Part shown: piece by piece, positions 24,534 to 32,639 of the stretch | How positions within the stretch are numbered: the first letter of the stretch is position 1 | Layout of the letters: each line of letters begins with the position of its first letter | Source of the DNA: Thomasclavelia saccharogumia DSM 17460 | Lineage (GTDB): Bacteria > Bacillota_I > Bacilli_A > Erysipelotrichales > Coprobacillaceae | Assembly: GCF_000686665.1 (NCBI RefSeq) | Contig: NZ_JMLH01000024.1 | Coordinates: forward strand, 1 to 41,127 | Direction: 5' to 3' | DNA length: 41,127 nucleotides | Notes under the pieces: generated by a model | Told to the model about the DNA's origin: nothing | Seen by the model: only the letters and a program-made list of their open reading frames with translations | Databases searched by the model: none | Position numbers and translations under genes: made by a program

Positions 24534-25220
24534 ATGGATAAAACTGAATTAAATGATGAGGTACAAATAGACTTATCAGAATTATTTAAATTAATAAAAA
24601 AACATCTTAAACTAATTATTATTTTTATGTTGGTAGGAGTTATCGTAGCTGGTTCTTATACAACTTTTATGGTTGATAAAAAATATTCTTCTCAAGGAAC
24701 GATTCTTTTAAAAGCACAAGTAGTAGATGGAACGGTTGACTCTACACAGTTAAATTCTAATAATTCCATGATTGCTAATTATATTAAATTATTACAGGGA
24801 AACAATATCCAGGATAAAATTGCAAAAAACTTAGATATTTCGACTAGCTTAGTTCGCGGTGCTTTACAAATTTCTAATACTGAAGACACTCAGATCATTG
24901 AAATTGGGGCAATCACTACTGATCCTGGTCTATCCAAACGAATTGTTGATGAAACGATCAGTGTATTTACAGAAACAGTAAAAGAAATGTTAGATATTTC
25001 CAATATTATCATTGTTGATAATGCTGAAATCAATACCAGTCCCGTTTCTCCAAGTATTAAAAAGAATATGATGTTAGGAGCAGTTGCTGGAGTTGTAATA
25101 TCTTTAGGATATATTTTATTAGCATATTTATTAGATAGTAAAATTAAAAACGGTGAAGTTGCCGAACAAGTTTTAGATTTACCAGTATTAGGTGTCATTC
25201 CATATTTTGAGGATCAATAA
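24534..25220 (+). CDS. Wzz/CpsC-type capsule chain-length regulator and kinase modulator
   Basis: The 228-residue protein has two transmembrane helices (about 28-47 and 177-198) flanking an extracellular region, as in Wzz/YveK/CpsC proteins. The KKYSSQGTILLKAQ segment and the Pro-rich motif before TM2 (INTSPVSPSIKKNMMLGAVA) are family features. In Gram-positives it activates the partner BY-kinase encoded two genes downstream and influences polymer length. SD AGGAGG. Its stop overlaps the next start (TAATG). Confidence 0.9.
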   Translation: MDKTELNDEVQIDLSELFKLIKKHLKLIIIFMLVGVIVAGSYTTFMVDKKYSSQGTILLKAQVVDGTVDSTQLNSNNSMIANYIKLLQGNNIQDKIAKNLDISTSLVRGALQISNTEDTQIIEIGAITTDPGLSKRIVDETISVFTETVKEMLDISNIIIVDNAEINTSPVSPSIKKNMMLGAVAGVVISLGYILLAYLLDSKIKNGEVAEQVLDLPVLGVIPYFEDQ

Positions 25221-25981
25221 TGGAATTTATTGATATACATAGTCATTATGCCTGGGATATTGATGATGGTATTAGTAGTCTTGAGGAGGCTAGATCTGCC
25301 TTAACAAAAGCACAAGCTCAAGGTATCAAACAAATAGTAGCCACACCACATATTATTCCTGAAACAACCACTGATCTTTGTTTAATTAAACAAAGGATCA
25401 AAGAATTTATTGAATTAGCTAAAAATTATGGAATTCAAGGATATTTTGGCAGTGAAGTAATGCTTAATAGTGATTATCTAATGGGTTTGAAAAACAATTT
25501 ATTAATACCTTTGAATAATGGTCCTTATTTATTAGTAGAATTCAATCTTTCTCAAGGTATTAATGACGAAAGTGATGATCGACTTTATGAATATTCTTTA
25601 AGATATAAATTAGTAATTGCTCATGTTGAAAGATACTTTTACAACGAATTAGATTCACAAATGATTCAGTCATGGATCGATAATGGCTATATCATTCAAG
25701 TAAATAGTTCAAGTTTTTTGGGTGAACATGGTAAACATATAAAAAATAATGCTTATAAACTATTAGAGAAAGGTCTTATTCATGTTATTGCCAATGATAC
25801 CCATCGAAGTAACGATCATAGATGTCCAAATTTGAAAGATACTTATGAATTATTAATAAAAAAATATTCACAGGATCAAATAAAACAGTTAATGTATGAT
25901 AATCCCCTTGCAATCATTAACGGGAAAGCTGTTCTACCTGTGAAAGTTACAAAAATACCCTGGTTTAAAAGGAGAAAATAA
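25220..25981 (+). CDS. CpsB/YwqE-type tyrosine-protein phosphatase (PHP domain)
   Basis: This metal-dependent PHP-fold phosphatase of 253 residues has FIDIHSHYAWDIDDG (metal-binding His and Asp), ATPHIIPE, GSEVMLN, AHVERY and ANDTHRSNDHRCPNL. Enzymes of this family dephosphorylate the Tyr tail of the cognate BY-kinase and so control capsule assembly. The gene overlaps the Wzz-type gene at TAATG, and its stop adjoins the next ATG, so the three are one translational series. Confidence 0.93.
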   Translation: MEFIDIHSHYAWDIDDGISSLEEARSALTKAQAQGIKQIVATPHIIPETTTDLCLIKQRIKEFIELAKNYGIQGYFGSEVMLNSDYLMGLKNNLLIPLNNGPYLLVEFNLSQGINDESDDRLYEYSLRYKLVIAHVERYFYNELDSQMIQSWIDNGYIIQVNSSSFLGEHGKHIKNNAYKLLEKGLIHVIANDTHRSNDHRCPNLKDTYELLIKKYSQDQIKQLMYDNPLAIINGKAVLPVKVTKIPWFKRRK

Positions 25982-26713
25982 ATGTTAAAGAAAAAAACAA
26001 AACACGAAAACAAATCAACGTTATTAATAACAAATCCTAAACAAAAAAATAATAAAATAGATTATAAAGAGATTTACCGTCATATTCGTACAAACATTGA
26101 ATATTCAACTGTTGGACAGGATATCAAAGCAATTAACCTTACATCTGCTGTACCAACTGAATCTAAAAGTACCACAGCATTAAATTTAGCGATGATCTAT
26201 GCTACAAAGTATCCTAATATCTTACTGATTGATGCTGATTTAAGAAAACCTGTACAGCATAAATATTTAAATATCTCAAATAGTAGTGGTCTTACTAATG
26301 CATTGATCGATTATGGAAAAACAAAAGAAATCAATCAATCATGTTTTCAAAAAATACAAGATAAATCATTTGTTGGCGATTTGACTGTTTTAACTTCTGG
26401 GGTGAAAGTTCCTAATCCTTCAGAGTTATTAAGTAATCCGGTTTTTGAAGAATTCATTAAAGCTTTAAAGCAAAGTTATGATTTCATTATTGTTGATTGT
26501 CCACCAGTAATGCTAGTAAGTGATGCTATTCCTGTTGGCAACGTAGTAGATGGAACGGTCTTTGTATGTTCATCTAAGACCACAAATCGTAAAGATGCTA
26601 AAGCAGCAGTTGAAGTTTTACAAAAAAATAATGTAAATATTTTAGGGACAGTTTTAACTCAAATTGAAAACGATGGTACAAATTCTGGATATTACTATTA
26701 TTACTATTATTAA
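25982..26713 (+). CDS. CpsD/YwqD-type bacterial tyrosine kinase with poly-Tyr tail
   Basis: The cytoplasmic BY-kinase has 243 residues. Walker A is SAVPTESKSTTALN (K62; a Ser stands where Gly usually precedes the Lys), Walker A' is LLIDADLRKP, and Walker B is FIIVDCPPV. The C-terminus ends in Gly followed by seven Tyr, the cluster that these kinases autophosphorylate. Together with the Wzz-type activator and PHP phosphatase encoded before it, this is the standard phospho-switch for capsule or exopolysaccharide export. No glycosyltransferase, Wzx or Wzy genes lie in the window. Confidence 0.93.
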   Translation: MLKKKTKHENKSTLLITNPKQKNNKIDYKEIYRHIRTNIEYSTVGQDIKAINLTSAVPTESKSTTALNLAMIYATKYPNILLIDADLRKPVQHKYLNISNSSGLTNALIDYGKTKEINQSCFQKIQDKSFVGDLTVLTSGVKVPNPSELLSNPVFEEFIKALKQSYDFIIVDCPPVMLVSDAIPVGNVVDGTVFVCSSKTTNRKDAKAAVEVLQKNNVNILGTVLTQIENDGTNSGYYYYYYY

Positions 26714-27741
26714 TGATTGAGCAAAAGAAAAGTAATCTTATTTTTGCCATCGTTGTCATTGTTCTATGTGCCTTAACTGCTTTAATATTTATTTATGATC
26801 GTAATAAAACACAAAACTTTGCCAATCAATTTACTGATAATAGTACTAGTGAAACAGCTAATATTGAAGAAAATGAAAATAATCAAACAACAAATAATAA
26901 TTCAAATAAAGCTGATTCAACTGATATTCCAACTTTGTATTGTGTCGGTGATAGTACTACTTTAGGAATCGAAGATCAAAACAACGCTTATCCAGCTTAT
27001 ATAGACAATCTTGCCAATTTTAATATCAAATTAATCGGTGATAAAAATATAACAAGTGCTGGTCTGCTAGTAAAATTAGGAGTTACTCCTGTCTACGTTG
27101 ATAAATTAACGATACCAGCCTCAACTACTCCTACCCCAATCGTCTTTTTGAATCAAGGTGGTAAAGCTAATAATGATCTTTTAAAAAGCCAAGGTTCAAT
27201 CGATAGTGTTACAATAAACGGTATTACAGGTAAAATTACTTATCGTTATGAAGGTAACACATTATTATTTACTCGAGATCAGCCTGGTGAACAATCAATC
27301 GTTAACTCACCAACATTGATTCAAGTTAATAATAATATCGAACCTGATGGTATATTAGTTCTTTATAGTGGTGCTTATGAAAAAAGTGTTAACGGAAGTT
27401 TAGTTGAATATCAAAAACAAATCATCAGTGCTTTTAATACTGATAAATATATCGTTGTGTCATTGACCCAAGATGATCGTAATGAAACCAATGAGTCTTT
27501 AGAGACTGCCTTTGGTGAGCATTATCTAGATTTTAAAAGTTATTTGTTAGATGATGGTTTAGCAGATGCTGGAATAACTGCTACTGAACAAGATTTACAA
27601 AATATCTCTAACAACAAAATTCCTGCCAGTCTTCGGGCTAATGATATAAATGGTAATGATAAATATAGTGAATTATTATCGCAACAAATTCTAAATAAAT
27701 TACTTGATTTAGAATATATTAATAAAAATATTTTAAAGTAA
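26713..27741 (+). CDS. Membrane-anchored SGNH/GDSL-like protein
   Basis: One N-terminal transmembrane helix (about 8-27) is followed by an Asn/Thr-rich linker and an extracellular domain starting TLYCVGDSTTLG (GDS block I, Ser81). FLNQGGKANNDLL may represent later SGNH blocks. The C-terminal D-x-x-H block expected of an active esterase is not seen; the matching region reads ANDINGNDKYSELL. It may be an acetyl-esterase or transferase acting on the polysaccharide, or an inactive relative. It overlaps the kinase stop (TAATG) and has no separate SD, so it is translationally coupled. Length is 342 residues. Confidence 0.7.
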   Translation: MIEQKKSNLIFAIVVIVLCALTALIFIYDRNKTQNFANQFTDNSTSETANIEENENNQTTNNNSNKADSTDIPTLYCVGDSTTLGIEDQNNAYPAYIDNLANFNIKLIGDKNITSAGLLVKLGVTPVYVDKLTIPASTTPTPIVFLNQGGKANNDLLKSQGSIDSVTINGITGKITYRYEGNTLLFTRDQPGEQSIVNSPTLIQVNNNIEPDGILVLYSGAYEKSVNGSLVEYQKQIISAFNTDKYIVVSLTQDDRNETNESLETAFGEHYLDFKSYLLDDGLADAGITATEQDLQNISNNKIPASLRANDINGNDKYSELLSQQILNKLLDLEYINKNILK

Positions 27742-27754
27742 TTTGTGAAATTAC

Positions 27755-27783
27755 TTGTCATTTAATAAAAAAAGGGATATTAT
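27755..27783 (+). promoter_or_regulatory. Promoter of the sortase cassette
   Basis: TTGTCA, a 17-bp spacer and TATTAT. A 9-bp hairpin AAGTAATTT/AAATTACTT (27736-27756) overlaps the -35 and the end of the SGNH-like gene. Confidence 0.65.
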
Positions 27784-27828
27784 AAGTATGTATGTACATG
27801 TAAACTCAAAAAGGAGGAAGAAGGAAAT

Positions 27829-28386
27829 ATGAAGAAAATCATCAGTTCACTACTTGTGGCTTGTCTTCTTGCTATTTCAACTATATCACCTACACATGCA
27901 GTAGGATATTTAAATGATAACGAAAAAGAACTTTTAACTGCATTAAATTCTACAGTAAAAGTAGATGGCGTTACACTTAAGTTACAAGCTGCTGATATTA
28001 ATACAGCAGAAAATTATATGATGCAAGATGGATTCGATTTAACTACTGAGCAAAAAAATATTATTATTAACAATATTGAAGCTACTAAAGCTTATATGCA
28101 AGCTAATCATATTACTAATTTTGATGCGATTACAAGAAAACAAGCATATGATATTTTAGAATTTCTTCAAGCAGCGGGAGGTGCAATCGGTTTAACAGTT
28201 ACATTAAATGCTGCTGATAGAACAATTTTATTTTATGATGGTGATAAACTAATTTATACTACAACTCAGGTTATTAAAAAAACTGGTTATGATATAACTC
28301 AAACTGTAGTTATTGCATCAGGTCTAGTTGTTATCTTATTAGGTGCAGGATATTATGCTAAGAAAAAACATTTGTTTTCTAAATAA
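27829..28386 (+). CDS. Secreted protein with non-canonical sorting signal (sortase partner)
   Basis: The 185-residue precursor has a clear signal peptide (cleavage likely after THA, residue 24), a helical ectodomain of about 125 residues, and a C-terminus built like a sorting signal. The latter shows IKKTG at 149-153, a hydrophobic stretch of about 17 residues (VVIASGLVVILLGAGYY), then KKKHLFSK. The usual Leu-Pro of LPxTG is replaced by Ile-Lys. The sortase gene starts within its stop codon (TAATG), so it is very probably the dedicated substrate. It resembles in layout the processed acidic surface proteins linked to class D sortases, but I cannot assign a function. Strong SD AAAGGAGG. Confidence 0.8.
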   Translation: MKKIISSLLVACLLAISTISPTHAVGYLNDNEKELLTALNSTVKVDGVTLKLQAADINTAENYMMQDGFDLTTEQKNIIINNIEATKAYMQANHITNFDAITRKQAYDILEFLQAAGGAIGLTVTLNAADRTILFYDGDKLIYTTTQVIKKTGYDITQTVVIASGLVVILLGAGYYAKKKHLFSK

Positions 28387-29054
28387 TGAAATTAAATCAT
28401 AAACAGCGCAAGGTGATGGCACTAATTTTAGTGCCATTATCTTTTACGCTTCTTTGTTATTTAACATTATATCTATTAATAAGTCCTGTAATTGAGCCAT
28501 TAATGTCTATCTATAGCTTAATTTCCAATGATTATGCACCTACTTTAAATGATGAAAATTCTAAAGATTTATATGCAAATAAATTAGTAGCTTCGGATAC
28601 GATCAATGCATCACAAATAGTTCAGCCAACCTATGGTGATTTATTTGGAAAATTAACCATTGATTCTGTAGATATCAACGTAAATCTATATTACGGAGAT
28701 GGTAGAGACCAGCTTCGTAATGGTGTAGGGCTATTTGGGGGATCTTTTTTACCTGGTTTTAATCGAACAATCTTGATCGCAGGCCATTCAATACCATATT
28801 TTGAACCTTTAGGTGATATTAAAGTTGGCGATATAATTAAAATATCTACACATTATGGAGATTTTGAGTATAAAATTACTAATACTAAAATTTCTGATGC
28901 CAATGATAGCAGTAATTATGATCTCGAACAAGATGAACAAGAACAATTAATTTTATATACATGTTATCCATTTGAAATAATCGGCTATAAATCACAGCGA
29001 TTATTTGTATATGCTGATAAAATAAGTGGACCTACTATAGTGGAGGGACAGTAA
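28386..29054 (+). CDS. Sortase (class D-like)
   Basis: The 222-residue transpeptidase is anchored by an N-terminal transmembrane helix (about 12-35). The catalytic triad is visible: H134 in LIAGHSIPYFEPLGDIKVGD, C193 in LILYTCYPF and R205 in SQRLFVYA. The TCYP context and the short tail fit class D. Sortases cleave a C-terminal motif of a secreted protein and join it to the wall or another protein. Its coupling to the preceding gene suggests it acts on that IKKTG-containing protein. No SD of its own is evident. Confidence 0.92.
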   Translation: MKLNHKQRKVMALILVPLSFTLLCYLTLYLLISPVIEPLMSIYSLISNDYAPTLNDENSKDLYANKLVASDTINASQIVQPTYGDLFGKLTIDSVDINVNLYYGDGRDQLRNGVGLFGGSFLPGFNRTILIAGHSIPYFEPLGDIKVGDIIKISTHYGDFEYKITNTKISDANDSSNYDLEQDEQEQLILYTCYPFEIIGYKSQRLFVYADKISGPTIVEGQ

Positions 29055-29055
29055 G

Positions 29056-29877
29056 ATGAGTAGAAAAAGCAGTCGCAATTATTTATCATATTTAGTAGCT
29101 TTATTATTGACTATATTTATTAGTATCTTCATTGTTTTAACAGTTACTAATGTAACGATCATGAATTCTAGTTATTTAACTTCTAAAATGGAAAGTGCTG
29201 ATTTTTATCGACAATCTGTTATTAATTTAAATAAACAAATTCAGCAGGAGACACAGTCTACGGGATTTCCTCTAGAAATGTTTGAAAATTACGTTGATGA
29301 AGAAACAGCAGATGAAATAATGAAAAACTATATTGAAAATGCTTTTTCAACCGGTAATACTGATATCGATACTACGACATTTGAAACAAAATTAACTGAG
29401 GATATTGATGAATATCTCCAATCAGCTAATATTATCATTAATAGTGAAGAAGAAACAGCTATTGCAACATTAAAAAATAATTTGATTAATTATTATCAAA
29501 CTTATTTAACGATTCCTTATTTAGATTTAATAATTAATCTTATTAATACGTACAATACATATTATTATTTCATTGCAATTATTTTAATTTTATTGATCTT
29601 AATAGCTAGTTTTATTTTATATCATTTACATAGTCATTTTCGTACTAGAAGAAGATATTTTGCTTATGCCCTATCAAGTACAGGGTTAATATGTCTGATT
29701 CTTCCAGCTTTTATCTATTTTGGTAATTTTGTTGGTAAAATAAGCTTATCACCGAAATATTTCTATGATTTTGTTACATCTGCAATTAACAATTATTTAT
29801 TAATATATATTATTATTGGTATTGTTATGATCATTATTGGTAATATAACTGCATATTTAAGATTTAAAAGATATTAA
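29056..29877 (+). CDS. Four-TM membrane protein of the sortase cassette, function unknown
   Basis: I do not recognise this 273-residue protein. Hydrophobicity suggests TM1 at about 12-34, an acidic extracellular domain of about 130 residues (helical, Glu/Asp/Thr-rich), then TM2-TM4 (about 170-192, 206-228 and 246-268) and a basic tail. It follows the sortase by 1 nt with its own SD (GGAGGG). A terminator closes the operon, so its work is likely tied to the sortase and the secreted partner, for example as accessory or receptor (inference). Confidence 0.8.
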   Translation: MSRKSSRNYLSYLVALLLTIFISIFIVLTVTNVTIMNSSYLTSKMESADFYRQSVINLNKQIQQETQSTGFPLEMFENYVDEETADEIMKNYIENAFSTGNTDIDTTTFETKLTEDIDEYLQSANIIINSEEETAIATLKNNLINYYQTYLTIPYLDLIINLINTYNTYYYFIAIILILLILIASFILYHLHSHFRTRRRYFAYALSSTGLICLILPAFIYFGNFVGKISLSPKYFYDFVTSAINNYLLIYIIIGIVMIIIGNITAYLRFKRY

Positions 29878-29905
29878 TCTAGGAAAATTCCTAGATTATT
29901 TTTTA
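29876..29905 (+). terminator. Intrinsic terminator of the sortase cassette
   Basis: AATCTAGGAA/TTCCTAGATT, a 10-bp palindrome with a minimal loop, followed by A then T6. Confidence 0.85.
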
Positions 29906-29907
29906 TC

Positions 29908-29932
29908 AAAAAAAAAGATGCATAAGCATCTT
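29908..29932 (-). terminator. Intrinsic terminator of rpsO
   Basis: On the minus strand AAGATGC/GCATCTT with a 4-nt loop is followed by T9. It lies back to back with the plus-strand terminator. Confidence 0.9.
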
Positions 29933-30199
29933 CTATTTTCTTAATCCTAAGCTTTCACATAAAGCAGAATATCTTTCGATATCTTTATTTTTTAAATATT
30001 TTAATAAATCTCTTCTACGTCCAACTTTTTTTAATAAACCTCTATTTGAATGTTTATCTTTTGGATGTTGTTTAAAATGACCATTCAATTTGTTGATATC
30101 AGCAGTTAATACTGCGATTTGTACTTCTGGAGACCCTGTATCTCCTTCTTTAGTAGCATACTTTTGCATAATTGCGGTTTTTTCTTCTTTAGTTAACAT
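29933..30199 (-). CDS. rpsO: 30S ribosomal protein S15
   Basis: The 88-residue protein starts [20 protein letters not shown] and has the conserved [12 protein letters not shown] and [20 protein letters not shown] segments that contact 16S rRNA helix 22. The length is exact for the family. SD GGAGG precedes ATG. A structured leader of about 85 nt and a good promoter lie upstream, as expected for autoregulated rpsO. Confidence 0.98.
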   Translation of the reverse strand: MLTKEEKTAIMQKYATKEGDTGSPEVQIAVLTADINKLNGHFKQHPKDKHSNRGLLKKVGRRRDLLKYLKNKDIERYSALCESLGLRK

Positions 30200-30224
30200 C
30201 TCTTATTTCCTCCATTAATTTAAC

Positions 30225-30270
30225 TTAGCTAACCCCAAGCTATACGTCGAGTATTCGTATATCCTAGCTG
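30225..30270 (-). promoter_or_regulatory. Candidate S15 autoregulatory leader
   Basis: The minus-strand leader has TATACG/CGTATA around a 9-nt loop. Flanking AGCTA and TTAGCT elements, with GGGG between stem and SD, could form a second pairing or pseudoknot. It resembles S15-binding leaders in position and layout only. Confidence 0.5.
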
Positions 30271-30284
30271 TTGCCGCAATCAAC

Positions 30285-30312
30285 ATTTTACCAAATTTCG
30301 TAATAAAGTCAA
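30285..30312 (-). promoter_or_regulatory. Promoter of rpsO
   Basis: On the minus strand TTGACT, a 16-bp spacer and TAAAAT. The -35 overlaps the end of yaaA. Confidence 0.65.
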
Positions 30313-31067
30313 GTGGATTTTCTTTTTTCACGAACAAAAATATAATTTTGAGAATCTGATTTTTCTAAACAAAAACGATATCCTAAGCCACTAAATTTCT
30401 TTACTGATTCAAAAGTAGTAATCCGATTTTTCACGATATAACGAACCATTTCTCCTCGCGCTTGTTTTACATATACGCCAATTTCTTTATACTCATCATT
30501 TACTTTTTCCATAAAATAACATTTAACATATTTTACATCATCATTTAAGTATTTTCTTAATATTCTAGTATATTGTTTTGCCCCTAAATCAAGAATTTCT
30601 TTATCATCCTTAATTAATTCAAGATATATTTTATTACCCCAAAACTCATAAAGATTACGATACTTACCAAAAGATAATTTATTATTTAATTCTAAACGAT
30701 ATGGGACGACCCCATCAAATGGTCTTAATACACCATAAAAACCAGAAAGAATACGAATATATTTGTTAGTAAACTCATAATCTTCAATAGTAAAAATATG
30801 GGCAGCTAGATTATCGTACTGAATTCCTTCATATGATAAAATAGCAGGAACTGTATTTTTCTTTAAATCAATTTTTTGGTAATTAGTATATGCTTCAAAT
30901 GCAATCTTATCACTACATTTTAATAGCTGTTTAATTTTTGAGATTGATAGTTTTTTTAACTGTTTCAATAAAATTTCTGTATCTTTTAAAAATACTGGGC
31001 AGCTTTTGGGTTCAAGATAAGTGATATCATCTTTCATTCTTTTAGATGGTGTTATTATTACTTGCAT
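30309..31067 (-). CDS. yaaA: Peroxide stress protein YaaA (DUF328)
   Basis: This is a full-length YaaA/UPF0246 protein of 252 residues. It begins MQVIITPSKRM and shows KLSISKIKQLLKCSDKIA, RILSGFYGVLRPFDGVVPYRLE and FWGNKIY. YaaA proteins lower free iron and protect against peroxide damage. The start ATG 31067 lies 4 nt after the stop of the ferredoxin gene, with a GAGTGA SD-like sequence. The in-frame ATG 31088 would overlap that gene. Coupling to an iron-sulfur flavodoxin protein fits a role in iron or redox stress (inference). Confidence 0.92.
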   Translation of the reverse strand: MQVIITPSKRMKDDITYLEPKSCPVFLKDTEILLKQLKKLSISKIKQLLKCSDKIAFEAYTNYQKIDLKKNTVPAILSYEGIQYDNLAAHIFTIEDYEFTNKYIRILSGFYGVLRPFDGVVPYRLELNNKLSFGKYRNLYEFWGNKIYLELIKDDKEILDLGAKQYTRILRKYLNDDVKYVKCYFMEKVNDEYKEIGVYVKQARGEMVRYIVKNRITTFESVKKFSGLGYRFCLEKSDSQNYIFVREKRKST

Positions 31068-31071
31068 TTTA

Positions 31072-31827
31072 TCACTCGTAATGTTCATTTAAATAATATC
31101 TAACTTTATTTTGGGTCTTATTTTTATACTCTATAGCCTGCATAGGGCATGAGCCAATGCAGGCCATGCATTGGGTGCAATGATTTGACCACTTAGGTTT
31201 TTCTTCACTTATTTCGATATTATTTAAAGGACATATTTTTTTACAGTTACCACAGCCAGTACAATTTTCATTAACATAAAAACCATCAGCTTTTACAAAT
31301 ATCGTATAAAATAACTTATTTATAAGAGAACTACTTATAATATCACCGAAATGATATTTATCATTTTCAAATTTCTTTTCTTTTTTTATTATTTTACCAA
31401 GTTGTAACGTGGGCTCGATAGCTCTAGCAATAATCTTTTTAGCCTCTCCTGGTTCTGGAGCCTTAAACATCGTAATAAAATTTTCTGGCATTATTACTGC
31501 TTTTATTCCCATAAATTCTAAATTCTTTTTTTGAACAAGTTTTTTTACATATCTTTTGGCATTACCTATTCCACCTCCACAAGTTAAAATAAAATATATT
31601 TTTTTATTACCTTTAAAATTTGTTTGTCTAATAAAATTTTCAACAACCCGTGGAATTTGCCATGCATATGTAGGACAAATAATAACATACGGTTTTTTAC
31701 TAGTAAAAGTATAGCTTTTCTTTGCTTTTAAACAATCATTTATTGAAATAATTTCATCTTTAATTTCTGAATTAAGTACTTCGCTAAGATATCTGCTGTT
31801 ACCAGTTCCACTAAAATATAAAATCAT
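31072..31827 (-). CDS. EFR1-type flavodoxin-ferredoxin fusion protein
   Basis: The N-terminal flavodoxin-like domain (MILYFSGTGNSRYLSEVLNS, with the FMN phosphate loop SGTGNSR) is followed by a C-terminal double 4Fe-4S ferredoxin (CTGCGNCKKICPLNN, then CTQCMACIGSCPMQAI). Proteins of this EFR1 type are common in anaerobes and carry electrons; the partner is unknown. SD AGGAG. It forms an operon with yaaA and follows a terminator. A second protein of the same design lies at 35795-36565. Confidence 0.9.
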   Translation of the reverse strand: MILYFSGTGNSRYLSEVLNSEIKDEIISINDCLKAKKSYTFTSKKPYVIICPTYAWQIPRVVENFIRQTNFKGNKKIYFILTCGGGIGNAKRYVKKLVQKKNLEFMGIKAVIMPENFITMFKAPEPGEAKKIIARAIEPTLQLGKIIKKEKKFENDKYHFGDIISSSLINKLFYTIFVKADGFYVNENCTGCGNCKKICPLNNIEISEEKPKWSNHCTQCMACIGSCPMQAIEYKNKTQNKVRYYLNEHYE

Positions 31828-31855
31828 TGATCCGTCTCCTATATATTTATAATAC

Positions 31856-31884
31856 TAAAAAGTTCAAAGATTTAGTTTGAACTT
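31856..31884 (-). terminator. Intrinsic terminator of the esterase gene
   Basis: On the minus strand AAGTTCAAA/TTTGAACTT with a 7-nt loop runs into a short T run, overlapping the stop codon. Confidence 0.8.
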
Positions 31885-32630
31885 CATTTCCATAAATAAT
31901 TTAAATAAACAATATTTTCTTTTTGCCATGAATTTTCATTATGTTCACCATTTTCAACTACATTAATATAACTACTAGCATTTAAACTAAGCAAATAATC
32001 ATTAAAATAAGAAATATTTTTAAACATCTTATCAACATTTTTGATTTCTTTTGTTCCAAAACTAAAATAAACCCTAGTATCTTCATCAATTTGATTATCT
32101 TTTAACTCCTGCTTAAGTTCATTCATACATATAGATATTGCTGGTGAAATACAAGCTGCTTTAGAAAAATACTGATTATGTCTAATTACAGTATATAAAG
32201 CCATTAAACCACCCATTGAACTACCCGCAACACCAGTGCATTCTCTAAAAGGACAAGTACGATATTTATGATCAATTAGGGGTTTTAATTCATCGATAAG
32301 CCACTCCATCAATTGTTTACCACGACCCTCGATTGGCCCAAAATAGCCTTTCTTAATATCATATGGACAATATTCATTTAAACGCTCATGACCTTCATGA
32401 TTACATTCAATACCAACTATAATTAATGGTTTATCATAATGATCCATAAATTCCTTTAACCCCCATGACTTACCATAAGTTGCATCTTCATCATAAAATA
32501 AATTATGTCCATCAAACATATACATAACAGGATATCTTTCATCACTATAAAAATAATTATCTGGTAAATAGACATGAATCGTTCTAAATAAATTAAAAGG
32601 TGTTATTTTAACATCAAATTTCTCAATCAT
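31884..32630 (-). CDS. Alpha/beta-hydrolase fold putative esterase
   Basis: The 248-residue protein is of the esterase D/Fes-like group. The nucleophile elbow is GVAGSSMGGLMAL. VMYMFDGHNLFYDE and IIVGIECN are conserved neighbours, and a late His in ENGEHNENSW is the probable catalytic base. No signal peptide is present, so it is likely cytoplasmic. It directly follows the aldo/keto reductase; its SD AGGAG overlaps that gene's TAG stop. The substrate is unknown. Confidence 0.85.
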   Translation of the reverse strand: MIEKFDVKITPFNLFRTIHVYLPDNYFYSDERYPVMYMFDGHNLFYDEDATYGKSWGLKEFMDHYDKPLIIVGIECNHEGHERLNEYCPYDIKKGYFGPIEGRGKQLMEWLIDELKPLIDHKYRTCPFRECTGVAGSSMGGLMALYTVIRHNQYFSKAACISPAISICMNELKQELKDNQIDEDTRVYFSFGTKEIKNVDKMFKNISYFNDYLLSLNASSYINVVENGEHNENSWQKENIVYLNYLWK

Positions 32631-32639
32631 CTTCTTCTC

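Noticed and set aside
26693-26713. Repeated TAT/TAC triplets as a separate microsatellite
   Set aside because: They encode the functional poly-Tyr tail of the BY-kinase, so they are explained by the protein.
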